DNA of 6,397 nt from Desulfobacteraceae bacterium (GCA_030592105.1 JAUVKE010000157.1:1-6397), one strand, 5' to 3'. Counted from the first letter of the stretch, positions 1 through 5,998 are shown. The notes: generated from the letters alone by a model not told the origin. Numbers and translations are program-made.

Positions 1-325
1 AGCAGGGACCGTACCGGTTGAAATTGTAGCTTTGGAAAAAAAGGGAAAAAGAACCGGATTAACAGATAATTTATCCGCATCCTGTTATGCTGAGTCTTTT
101 ACTGGTAATTATACAATTCAGGTGGGTGCTTTTTCAGATTTGAAAAATGCAGAGAAACTGAAAAATGAACTTGATCAGTTCTGTAAAAATGCGCATATAA
201 AAAAAGGCGGGGATGATTTTTACAGGGTTCGTGTGGGGACCTGTTCTACTTTGCATCAGGCTGTAAAGTATGAAGAACGTTTAATGCAAAACGGATATAA
301 TAATATATTTACAGTAGCCCAATAA
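1..325 (+). CDS. rlpA: RlpA-like septal ring lytic transglycosylase, C-terminal part (5' end outside window)
   Basis: The reading frame is open from the first full codon at base 2 and ends with TAA at 323-325. The first residues, AGTVPVEIVAL, match the end of the RlpA double-psi beta-barrel domain, where family members typically finish with a G-T/V-x-P-V-x-[IV]-x-[VA] strand. A polar linker of about 20 residues follows. A SPOR domain then starts near base 110 (YTIQVGAF) and ends with YNNIFTVAQ; its 'FYRVRVG' strand is clear. SPOR domains bind denuded glycan strands of septal peptidoglycan, and RlpA proteins are outer-membrane lipoproteins that cleave such strands or act in daughter-cell separation. 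The lipoprotein signal and most of the barrel lie upstream of the window, so catalytic residues cannot be checked. A TTG at base 32 could be taken as a start of a short gene, but the homologous sequence upstream of it shows it is internal. RlpA is preferred over a generic SPOR protein because of the barrel tail. Confidence 0.8.
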   Translation, partial: AGTVPVEIVALEKKGKRTGLTDNLSASCYAESFTGNYTIQVGAFSDLKNAEKLKNELDQFCKNAHIKKGGDDFYRVRVGTCSTLHQAVKYEERLMQNGYNNIFTVAQ

Positions 326-331
326 TTGGGC
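317..331. terminator. Short hairpin at the rlpA stop codon, possible weak bidirectional terminator
   Basis: GCCCAAT at 317-323 and ATTGGGC at 325-331 are perfect inverted arms with one base between them, so a real loop would cost the inner pairs. The hairpin contains the rlpA stop codon and lies in the 21-bp gap between two convergent genes. No T-run follows on either strand, so intrinsic termination is doubtful. The position between convergent genes is the main support. Confidence 0.3.
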
Positions 332-346
332 CACGCCTGAATTGAA

Positions 347-997
347 TTATACCTGGGACATTCTTTTTCCTGAGCTGATCGCATATCTTTTGGAATAACG
401 AATATTTTCCCTGAACCATAGGGGCATTGATATGCTCAGAATAATATCTTTATATTCAGACTCAAACAGGTTTGCCGGTGCATTTTCTGAATTGTTTTTT
501 CCTAATGCTTCATATAATTTTTTTATATATATTACTTTTTCGTTAAATTTCAGGCGTTTTTGATGCAACAGAGTTGTCATACAGCCCATGAGATCCTTAA
601 AGGGTACGTGATAATTATCCCCAAGTCCCATGTCGCACTTTTTTTTTTGCCAGGTATCTCCATTGATAAGAGAAAAACCTTCCACAGGAATCTTTTTTGA
701 TCTGAGTCTCTTTATTAGTTCTGTCTCTCCATCGGCAAGGTTGGCAATAAATATTTTAGGATGGGCATTGATTCTTTTTGATGGTCTTTTGTCCTGACTG
801 AATACCCTTTTTGTTATTATATATTCTTTGTTATAATAAAAATCAGTAATTTTCTCCTCTGCTTTTATCGTGCCATTGGAAAAACTGATAATTTCTAAAA
901 TATTATACTCTTTTTTTACTTTTTTTTGTGTTTTTTTTATAATTGTAAAAAATGTGGTGTTTGATTTTTTTTCTGAACTTACACCTAAGAAAAACAT
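347..997 (-). CDS. Stand-alone terminase large-subunit-like nuclease (RNase H fold) domain protein, probably catalytically degenerate
   Basis: This is a 216-residue protein starting with ATG at 995-997. AGGGA at 1004-1008 sits six bases upstream as ribosome binding site. I read it as resembling the C-terminal nuclease domain of phage terminase large subunits and the free-standing bacterial proteins of that type, from pattern memory only. N-terminal FLGVSSEK-N-TTFFTII (3-20) aligns with the strand that normally reads V-D-L-G-x-x-x-D-x-[ST]-A. KIFIANLADGETELIKRLRS (81-100) aligns with the V-V-D-x-T-G-V-G strand and helix. HVPFKDLMGCMTTLLHQKRL (130-149) aligns with the typical V-P-K-R-D-L-V-x-x-L-Q-x-L-L-x-x-x-R-L block. 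YKDIILSISMPLW (182-194) aligns with H-D-D-L-V-L-A-x-A-x-x-W. The first two acidic positions appear to be Ser7 and Ala85/Asn86; only Asp184 remains. It therefore may bind nucleic acid or be a relic rather than cleave DNA. There is no portal, capsid or small terminase gene nearby. The gene is visibly AT-rich with several A/T homopolymers and is convergent with rlpA. Confidence 0.5.
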   Translation of the reverse strand: MFFLGVSSEKKSNTTFFTIIKKTQKKVKKEYNILEIISFSNGTIKAEEKITDFYYNKEYIITKRVFSQDKRPSKRINAHPKIFIANLADGETELIKRLRSKKIPVEGFSLINGDTWQKKKCDMGLGDNYHVPFKDLMGCMTTLLHQKRLKFNEKVIYIKKLYEALGKNNSENAPANLFESEYKDIILSISMPLWFRENIRYSKRYAISSGKRMSQV

Positions 998-1080
998 ATT
1001 TTTTCCCTGTTATTTTTGAGCGAGCCCTAAGTTTGTAGTAACTTTAATTACATATATACAATTTCGACCAGTAGCATCCG

Positions 1081-1103
1081 GTAAAAAATACCTGTATTTT
1101 TAC
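1081..1103. promoter_or_regulatory. Near-perfect inverted repeat, possible operator
   Basis: GTAAAAAATAC (1081-1091), a CT spacer and GTATTTTTAC (1094-1103) form inverted arms that differ by one A/T. The size and spacing fit a dimeric repressor site. The right arm overlaps the candidate -35 box of nfo at 1099-1104. No T-run follows on the plus strand, and the minus-strand gene starts 84 bp away, so an operator reading fits better than a terminator. No regulator is identified. Confidence 0.35.
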
Positions 1104-1127
1104 AATTTTGCAATCGTTTCATTTAAC
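1099..1127 (+). promoter_or_regulatory. Candidate sigma-70 promoter for nfo
   Basis: TTTACA at 1099-1104 matches TTGACA at five of six positions. TTTAAC at 1122-1127 matches TATAAT at four of six, with a 17-bp spacer. Transcription would begin near 1134, about 20 bases before the nfo ATG. The -10 is weak and the region is AT-rich, so chance matches are likely. Confidence 0.3.
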
Positions 1128-1153
1128 TTCTCAATGGGCTCGGATTAAAAAAT

Positions 1154-2029
1154 ATGAATTTAAGTGTTGAAAAAAAAACTTGTTTCCTTGGGGCGCATTT
1201 TTCAATTGCAAAGGGGCTTCATAATGCCTTGTACCGTGCACAGGCTCTTGATTGCAATGCTTTACAGATTTTTACGAAAAATTCCAATGCATGGAAGGAG
1301 AAAATAGTTTCCTTAGAAGAGATAGATCTTTTTAAGGAGGCCATATTAAAAACAGGAATAAAGGAGATCGCCTCCCATACTTCCTATTTGATAAATCTGG
1401 CAGCGTCGGATATAAAAAAACATGCCAGGTCCTGTGATGCTCTGCAAAAAGAGATTGAACGTTCATCAGCATTAAATATTCCCTATGTTGTGCTTCATCC
1501 TGGTTCCCACATGGGAGAGGGGGAAGGTAAGGGGATAGATCAAATATCAGAAAGTATAAATAAAATTTTTAACAAAACTCCTGGGGCAGATACGCGTCTT
1601 TTGCTTGAAACAACCGCAGGACAGGGGACAAGCCTTGGGCATAAATTTGAACAGATCTCTGAAATAATAGAAAAAATAGAGGATAAAAATAGAGTTGGCG
1701 TTTGTGTTGATTCCTGTCATATTTTTGCTGCCGGTTATGATATTCGGACAGATGAATCTTATAACAGGACAATGAATGATCTTGATTCGGTTATCGGCCT
1801 GGAGAATATTTTTTTATTTCACTTGAATGATTCTAAAAAATGCCTTGGAACAAGGGTTGACAGGCACGACCATATAGGCCAGGGAGAGATAGGAACAAGG
1901 GCGTTTGAATTGATAATGAATGATGAGAGGTTTTTAAAAGTTCCGAAGATTCTGGAAACTCCTAAAGGGGAGGACGGGGATGAATTGGATCTCATGAATT
2001 TAAAAAAATTAAAATCATTTTTAGGTTAG
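1154..2029 (+). CDS. nfo: Endonuclease IV (AP endonuclease, Nfo family)
   Basis: This 291-residue TIM-barrel enzyme cuts DNA 5' to abasic sites and removes 3' blocking groups in base-excision repair, in the cytoplasm. E. coli Nfo is 285 residues. All nine expected trinuclear zinc ligands are present with a constant offset from E. coli numbering: His75, His115, Glu152, Asp186, His189, His223, Asp236, His238 and Glu268. Family signatures are ASHTSYLINLA (73-83), VLHPGSHMG (113-121), CVDSCHIFAAGYD (184-196) and RVDRHDHIGQGEIG (234-247). The ATG is the only sensible start: the conserved barrel begins at about residue 11, and a weak GGA lies about ten bases upstream of it. The gene is divergent from the terminase-like gene and 67 bp upstream of ald. 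The protein appears complete and should be active. No clear SOS box is seen upstream. Confidence 0.97.
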   Translation: MNLSVEKKTCFLGAHFSIAKGLHNALYRAQALDCNALQIFTKNSNAWKEKIVSLEEIDLFKEAILKTGIKEIASHTSYLINLAASDIKKHARSCDALQKEIERSSALNIPYVVLHPGSHMGEGEGKGIDQISESINKIFNKTPGADTRLLLETTAGQGTSLGHKFEQISEIIEKIEDKNRVGVCVDSCHIFAAGYDIRTDESYNRTMNDLDSVIGLENIFLFHLNDSKKCLGTRVDRHDHIGQGEIGTRAFELIMNDERFLKVPKILETPKGEDGDELDLMNLKKLKSFLG

Positions 2030-2070
2030 TTCTAATTTCAGTTTTAACATCTGATGGCCGAACTTAGAGC

Positions 2071-2091
2071 AACCTTTCAGGTTACTGGAGG
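2071..2091 (+). promoter_or_regulatory. ald ribosome binding site preceded by a small hairpin
   Basis: GGAGG at 2087-2091 is an almost ideal Shine-Dalgarno sequence five bases before the ald ATG and fixes that start. Just upstream, AACCT (2071-2075) and AGGTT (2079-2083) form a five-pair stem with a three-base loop. The stem leaves the Shine-Dalgarno free, so any effect on translation is speculative. Confidence 0.5.
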
Positions 2092-2096
2092 ATAGC

Positions 2097-3239
2097 ATGA
2101 TTATAGGCGTTTTAAAGGAAATTAAAGCCGAAGAAAAGCGTGTTGCCATGACTCCGGCCGGGGTTGAAGAGTTAAAAAGCCGCGGACATACTGTTTTGAT
2201 AGAAAAAGGTGCGGGAATCGGCAGCGGGTTCAGTGATGGGTCCTATATTAAAGCCGGAGGAAAAATTATAGCAGGGCCGTCTGGCCTTTACAACACAGCA
2301 GATATGATCCTCCATGTTAAGGAGCCCCAGCCTTCGGAGTACCGATTTATAAGAAAAAACCAGATTTTATTCACCTTTTTTCATTTTGCAGCTTCAGAGG
2401 AGCTGACCCGCGCCCTTATTAAAAGTGAATCCATTTGCATAGCCTATGAAACCATACAAAAAGAGAATGGAACTCTTCCGATTCTTACTCCAATGAGTGA
2501 GATTGCCGGCCGGATGTCAATTCTCCAGGGCGCCAAGTGCCTTGAAACAACCAGGGGGGGGGAGGGGGTGCTTCTTGGCAGTGTCCCGGGGGTTGTGCCG
2601 GGTGTGGTTGTTATAATGGGGGGAGGTGTTGCCGGAACCAATGCCGCAAAATCAGCCTGCGGGCTCGGCGCAAGGGTATATATTCTTGAAAAAAACGTGG
2701 AGCGTTTGCGTTATCTGGATGATATTATGCCTGCCAACTGTTTTCTTGTTACTTCATCTGCGGCTGCGGTTCGCGAAATTATTAAAGAGGCGGATCTGAT
2801 TGTGGGGGCAGCTCTGATCCCCGGGGCAAAAGCGCCCAGGCTCATCACGCGGAACATGCTTAAAATTATGAAAAAGGGTGCTGTTTTGGTCGATATTTCC
2901 ATAGATCAGGGAGGCTGTTTTGAAACTTCAAAGCCGACCACGCATTCTGATCCCACCTATATTATTGACGGGGTTGTACATTACTGTGTTAATAACATGC
3001 CGGGAGTAGTTCCAAAAACATCCACACCTGCCCTCACCAATGTAACCCTTCCTTATATCATAGCCATTGCTGATAAAGGAATTGAACATGCTGTAAAGCA
3101 TAATGCCGAGATAAGGTCAGGCCTTAATATGGTTAATGGCAAAGTAACCAATGGGGGTGTTGCTAAAGCCTTTGATCTGGAATTTGTTTCACCCGTTGAT
3201 TTTTTTAATAAGAACCGGAAAATTAAAACTCGGTCCTGA
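2097..3239 (+). CDS. ald: Alanine dehydrogenase (NAD-dependent)
   Basis: The product catalyses the reversible oxidative deamination of L-alanine to pyruvate and ammonia with NAD+ (EC 1.4.1.1), normally as a cytoplasmic hexamer. It has 380 residues against about 371 for the family; the excess is a basic C-terminal tail (NKNRKIKTRS). The N-terminus MIIGVLKEIKAEEKRVAMTP is canonical. Substrate and catalytic residues known from the Mycobacterium tuberculosis enzyme fall at identical numbers: Arg15, Lys75 in HVKEPQ, His96 in FTFFHFAA and Asp270 in DISIDQGG. The Rossmann nucleotide motif is GGGVAG at 175-180. The acidic residue that holds the adenosine ribose is Glu198 rather than the usual Asp, which should still favour NAD over NADP. 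TRGGEGVLLGSVPGV (152-166) is the family's signature loop, and its codons create a run of nine G at 2554-2562. Next comes pncA after 59 bp. The enzyme may use alanine as carbon/nitrogen source or make alanine from pyruvate. Confidence 0.96.
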   Translation: MIIGVLKEIKAEEKRVAMTPAGVEELKSRGHTVLIEKGAGIGSGFSDGSYIKAGGKIIAGPSGLYNTADMILHVKEPQPSEYRFIRKNQILFTFFHFAASEELTRALIKSESICIAYETIQKENGTLPILTPMSEIAGRMSILQGAKCLETTRGGEGVLLGSVPGVVPGVVVIMGGGVAGTNAAKSACGLGARVYILEKNVERLRYLDDIMPANCFLVTSSAAAVREIIKEADLIVGAALIPGAKAPRLITRNMLKIMKKGAVLVDISIDQGGCFETSKPTTHSDPTYIIDGVVHYCVNNMPGVVPKTSTPALTNVTLPYIIAIADKGIEHAVKHNAEIRSGLNMVNGKVTNGGVAKAFDLEFVSPVDFFNKNRKIKTRS

Positions 3240-3298
3240 TGCCTTATTGCAAGGGGACCCATTGTTTTCAAGTTTCCGGATGTCAGAGAAGGTAAGAA

Positions 3299-3931
3299 AT
3301 GGTTAAAGCTTTAATACTGGTTGATCTTCAAAATGATTTTTTTGAGGGGGGCGCACTGGATGTCCCGGAAAGCAACAGCATAATCCCCGTGATAAATGGA
3401 ATATTAAACCTGTTTTCCCTAGTTGTTTTTACTAAAGATTGGCATCCGGAAGGTCATATCAGTTTTGCTTCAAGTCACAAGGGGAAAAAAGAATTTGATT
3501 CTATAAAAATAGATGGTTTAGTTCAAATCCTCTGGCCTGAACATTGTATCCAAAACAGTTTTGGCTCCCGCATCCACGACAGGATAAAGGTAAGAGAAGA
3601 TGCGATTTTTATTACCAAGGGTTCGGATAAGTATGTTGACAGTTATTCAGGTTTTTATGATAATCATAAAAAGCACTCAACTGGCCTTGGCGATTTACTA
3701 AAGATGAAGAATGCAACTGATATATATATATGCGGATTGGCCACGGACTATTGTGTTAAATACACGGCCCTCGATTCCGCAGAATATAATTTTAATACAT
3801 GGTTGATCATTGATGCATCAAAAGCTGTAAATATGACTCCTGGTGATTCTGACAAAGCACTTTGTGAAATGGAAAGTAAAAAAATTAAAATAATCTCTTC
3901 AAAAGAACTGTCATGGCAGCCCAGTATATGA
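3299..3931 (+). CDS. pncA: Nicotinamidase (isochorismatase-like cysteine hydrolase)
   Basis: The product hydrolyses nicotinamide to nicotinate and ammonia, the first step of Preiss-Handler NAD salvage. It has 210 residues, close to E. coli PncA (about 213). The catalytic triad is readable as Asp9 (ILVDLQNDF), Lys107 (FITKGSD) and Cys152 (ATDYCVKYTA). Metal ligands are Asp47 and His49 in TKDWHPEGHISF, and His82 in WPEHC. KYVDSYSGFYDN (111-122), following TKGSD, is the stretch that separates nicotinamidases from other isochorismatase-family hydrolases. The start is supported by AGAAGG about six bases upstream. The gene sits between ald and pncB and is 22 bp from pncB, whose product uses the nicotinate made here, so co-transcription is very likely. 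The protein appears complete, with no missing key residue. Confidence 0.95.
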   Translation: MVKALILVDLQNDFFEGGALDVPESNSIIPVINGILNLFSLVVFTKDWHPEGHISFASSHKGKKEFDSIKIDGLVQILWPEHCIQNSFGSRIHDRIKVREDAIFITKGSDKYVDSYSGFYDNHKKHSTGLGDLLKMKNATDIYICGLATDYCVKYTALDSAEYNFNTWLIIDASKAVNMTPGDSDKALCEMESKKIKIISSKELSWQPSI

Positions 3932-3934
3932 AAA

Positions 3935-3951
3935 AGGGAGGGGGAAAGAGG
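3935..3951 (+). promoter_or_regulatory. Extended all-purine ribosome binding region of pncB
   Basis: The gap between the pncA stop and the pncB ATG is almost entirely purine. GGGAGGGGG at 3936-3944 lies nine bases from the ATG, and a second possible site, AGAGG at 3947-3951, lies two bases away. The first has the better spacing. The arrangement suggests efficient translation of pncB directly after pncA and supports the ATG at 3954. Confidence 0.5.
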
Positions 3952-3953
3952 CT

Positions 3954-5120
3954 ATGGTTACCTTGAAATCCATATTGGATAATGATTTTTATAAATTTAC
4001 CATGCAGCATGCTGTTATAAAACTTTTCCCCCGTGCAAAGGTTGAATATCAGTTTTTTGACAGGGGTGAAACAAAATTTCCTGAGGGTTTTTCCATAGAG
4101 CTGAAAAAGAGTATCAACCGGATGGCAGGGCTATCCCTTACTCCGGATGAAGTCAGCTTTTTAAGGGAAAGGTGTCGCGGCCTTTCTCCCCCTTATATAG
4201 ATTTTCTTAAAGGTTACAGATTTGATCCTGATGAAGTCTCCATGGTGCAAAAACGGAGTAGGCTGACAATTCAGATCAAAGGATACTGGTATCGAGCAAT
4301 CCTTTGGGAGGTTCCTGTTTTATCGATTGTTTCCGAGTTGTACTTTAAGATGACCGGTCAAAAGATTATTGCTGTGGATGAAATAATCGATGGAGTCAAA
4401 AAAAAAGCTGCAGGGTATAATGCGATTGATGCCAGGGTCGTTGAATTTGGAACACGCCGAAGGTATTCTTTTGAAAATCAGGATGTTATTCTCAGAGAAT
4501 TGACCAAAACAGGGCGGCCCTCTTTTCTTGGAACAAGCAATCTCCACTTTGCCATGAAGTACAGGCTTACTCCCATTGGAACCCACGCCCATGAATGGTT
4601 TATGTTCCACGGTGCAAAGTATGGCTGTAAAATGGCAAACAGTTTAGCTTTGAAAAATTGGGTGGATGTTTACCAGGGTGATTTGGGGATCGCCTTGTCT
4701 GACACATTTACTTCGGAAGTTTTTTTTAGAGATTTTGATAAGCAATTTGCAAAAATATTTGACGGTGTACGCCAGGATTCGGGGGATCCATCTGCCTTTG
4801 CTGACAAGGCAATTGCCCATTACCTGGGTCTTAACATTGAACCAAATTCGAAAACAATTGTTTTTTCAGATGAGTTGAATCCTGTAAAAGTTGAAAAACT
4901 TATTAGCCACTGCAAAGGAAAAATTAAAACAGTATTTGGAATTGGTACTAATTTTACAAATGATGTTGGGGTTTGTCCTTTAAAGATTGTGATTAAAATG
5001 ACAAAAGCAAAACCAGAAGGGGATAACTGGATATCTGTTGTTAAATTGTCTGACAGTTCAGGAAAATTTACAGGGGATCCTGATTTGATAAGGATGTTTG
5101 AAAATGTATTGAATGTATAG
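3954..5120 (+). CDS. pncB: Nicotinate phosphoribosyltransferase
   Basis: The product joins nicotinate to PRPP to give nicotinate mononucleotide, coupled to ATP hydrolysis, the committed step of Preiss-Handler salvage. It has 388 residues; the E. coli enzyme is about 400 and aligns throughout. Recognisable blocks are SILDNDFYKFTMQHAV (6-21), ILWEVPVLSIVSELY (116-130), FGTRRRYS (165-172), GTSNLHFA (193-200), PIGTHAHEW (207-215), RQDSGDP (273-279), VFSDELN (303-309), FGIGTNFTND (328-337) and KLSDSSGK (364-371). His213 in the AHEW motif corresponds to the histidine phosphorylated during catalysis (His220 in E. coli). The N-terminus matches the family directly from the chosen ATG. It follows pncA by 22 bp and forms a functional pair with it. 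The later steps, NadD and NadE, are not in this window. An 89-bp gap precedes the CBS gene. Confidence 0.96.
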   Translation: MVTLKSILDNDFYKFTMQHAVIKLFPRAKVEYQFFDRGETKFPEGFSIELKKSINRMAGLSLTPDEVSFLRERCRGLSPPYIDFLKGYRFDPDEVSMVQKRSRLTIQIKGYWYRAILWEVPVLSIVSELYFKMTGQKIIAVDEIIDGVKKKAAGYNAIDARVVEFGTRRRYSFENQDVILRELTKTGRPSFLGTSNLHFAMKYRLTPIGTHAHEWFMFHGAKYGCKMANSLALKNWVDVYQGDLGIALSDTFTSEVFFRDFDKQFAKIFDGVRQDSGDPSAFADKAIAHYLGLNIEPNSKTIVFSDELNPVKVEKLISHCKGKIKTVFGIGTNFTNDVGVCPLKIVIKMTKAKPEGDNWISVVKLSDSSGKFTGDPDLIRMFENVLNV

Positions 5121-5156
5121 AACCGAAAACCAGGATGAACTTGTGAATTGATAAAT

Positions 5157-5183
5157 AAAAAATTCCTGTACTTTTAATTTTTT
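5157..5183 (+). terminator. AT-only inverted repeat between pncB and the CBS gene
   Basis: AAAAAATT (5157-5164) and AATTTTTT (5176-5183) form eight A/T pairs around an 11-base loop, the second arm being T-rich. It lies 36 bp after the pncB stop. The stem has no G/C pair, so it would be a poor terminator; it might instead be an AT-rich promoter element. Listed only as the sole structure in this 89-bp gap. Confidence 0.15.
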
Positions 5184-5197
5184 GCATCAGATAAAAA

Positions 5198-5205
5198 AAG
5201 GGGGG
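5198..5205 (+). promoter_or_regulatory. G-rich ribosome binding site of the CBS gene
   Basis: AAGGGGGG lies four bases before the ATG at 5210. It is a G-rich variant of AGGAGG at slightly short spacing and decides this start, because the CBS domain begins immediately at residue 1. Confidence 0.45.
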
Positions 5206-5209
5206 TGTA

Positions 5210-5887
5210 ATGTTAGTAAAAGACTGGATGAATAAAAATGTATTATCTCTTAGCGCTGATGATACAGTACAGCACGCAATTAAACTGCAAAAGAAAAATT
5301 TTGCAAGCATATTACTTGTGTATGACGGTGGAAAACTTGTGGGAGTTCTTGCAAAAAGTGATCTGAAAAAAGCTGTTGTTTCCGAGCTTATACCCATGGG
5401 CAAGACCGAAGCCTTTAATATGGTAGCAGGTATTAAGGTTAAGCAGGTCATGTCTCTTCATCCATTAACCGTTACTCCTGAGCATACCATGGATGAAGCC
5501 GCTGAAATTATTTTAAAAAATCAGATATCCGCGGTTCCGGTAGCCGATGCAGGTGGAAATGTACTTGGTATTGTCAGTCGCAGCGATCTCCTGGAATTTC
5601 TTGGCGTAGTAACAGGTGGAGATAAAATAGGGTTCCAGTTAAATTTTAGTCTTTTGGACAAACCTATGTATATATCTGAAATAATAGATATAATAAAAGA
5701 TTATGATGGTAGAATCTGGAATATGACATGCCATTATCATGGTGTTAAAGAAGGATTTCGCCATGTTTCGTTAAAAATTTATAATATGACCTCGGAAAAT
5801 ATGAAAAATGTTGTGGGGCGTGTAAAAGAAAAAACTTCTAATCTTTATATTATCGATTATGTGCAGGGGAAAAGGGGTGAGGCATAG
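5210..5887 (+). CDS. CBS-domain pair plus ACT-like domain regulatory protein (AcuB-like architecture)
   Basis: This 225-residue soluble protein has no catalytic domain, signal peptide or membrane segment. CBS domain 1 covers about residues 1-55 (MLVKDWMNKNVLSLSADDTV, then LVGVLAKSDL). CBS domain 2 covers about 74-132 (VKQVMSLHPLTVTPEHTMDEA, then VLGIVSRSDLLEFL in parts). Both keep the G-[IV]-x-x-[RK]-S-D-L segment that contacts adenine-nucleotide ribose and phosphate. The C-terminal stretch (about 142-218) has the beta-alpha-beta look of an ACT-like domain, usual in AcuB-type proteins, beginning with FQLNFSLLDKP. Such proteins are thought to sense adenylate ligands (AMP, ATP or NAD) and possibly an amino acid; the target is unknown. 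Its place 89 bp downstream of pncB suggests, but does not prove, a link to NAD or alanine metabolism. The stop codon lies inside the left arm of an inverted-repeat element, so the last residues could have been altered by its arrival. Confidence 0.85.
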   Translation: MLVKDWMNKNVLSLSADDTVQHAIKLQKKNFASILLVYDGGKLVGVLAKSDLKKAVVSELIPMGKTEAFNMVAGIKVKQVMSLHPLTVTPEHTMDEAAEIILKNQISAVPVADAGGNVLGIVSRSDLLEFLGVVTGGDKIGFQLNFSLLDKPMYISEIIDIIKDYDGRIWNMTCHYHGVKEGFRHVSLKIYNMTSENMKNVVGRVKEKTSNLYIIDYVQGKRGEA

Positions 5888-5998
5888 ATTGTCACATAAA
5901 TAATTTCACTGCGTTATCGTCGCCTGCGTATTACAATACGCCTTCCTCCCTCTGGCTTGTGCCAATTTTTAAAATCGGGTAATTATCTGACAATCTAT
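5884..5998. repeat. 115-bp element bounded by 11-bp perfect inverted repeats (MITE- or REP-like)
   Basis: ATAGATTGTCA at 5884-5894 is the exact inverse of TGACAATCTAT at 5988-5998. Further in, the arms retain partial likeness (CATAAATAATT against the inverse of TAATTATC). The interior is richer in G+C than the flanks and holds a seven-pair hairpin with a two-base loop at 5926-5941, plus an ATTTTTAAAAT palindrome near 5966-5976. There is no open reading frame, so it would have to be moved by an outside transposase. The left arm includes the TAG stop of the CBS gene. I have a vague memory of similar intergenic repeats in Desulfobacterales genomes, which is not evidence. It could also be a structured 3' untranslated region. 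Confidence 0.5.
5926..5941. repeat. Internal hairpin GCGTATT-AC-AATACGC
   Basis: These perfect seven-base arms are separated by two bases, inside the 5884-5998 element. The closing pairs would open to give a loop of four or more. No T-run follows, so it is not a typical intrinsic terminator. Confidence 0.5.

Larger units (their letters stand above)
998..1153. other. Divergent intergenic region between the terminase-like gene and nfo
   Basis: This 156-bp AT-rich spacer must carry the start signals of both flanking genes. It holds the ribosome binding site of the minus-strand gene, an inverted repeat at 1081-1103 and a candidate nfo promoter. It also contains TTTGAGCGAG (1015-1024) and CAGTAGCATCCGGT (1069-1082), which resemble two pieces of the repeat-like tail at 6271-6397. 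I see no open reading frame or RNA gene. Confidence 0.6.

Noticed and set aside
32..325. A separate short SPOR-domain gene starting at a TTG
   Set aside because: The frame stays open to the window edge and the residues before the TTG match the end of the RlpA barrel, so this is the 3' part of a larger gene.
347..997. Part of a prophage
   Set aside because: Despite the terminase-like domain, neighbouring genes are housekeeping and no other phage gene, integrase or attachment repeat is visible in the window.
1092..1107. SOS (LexA) box upstream of nfo
   Set aside because: CTGT is present, but the expected ACAG partner at the E. coli spacing is absent (AATT instead). The only ACA-like half is too close.
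2444..2902. Minus-strand open frames inside ald
   Set aside because: They run antisense to a fully conserved alanine dehydrogenase, have low-complexity proline- and serine-rich translations and carry no recognisable domain.
4320..4610. Minus-strand open frame inside pncB
   Set aside because: It is antisense to conserved catalytic blocks of pncB, and its translation resembles no family.
5068..5451. Minus-strand open frame spanning the pncB end and the CBS gene start
   Set aside because: It overlaps two well-supported plus-strand genes and covers the CBS gene ribosome binding site in antisense; no domain is seen.
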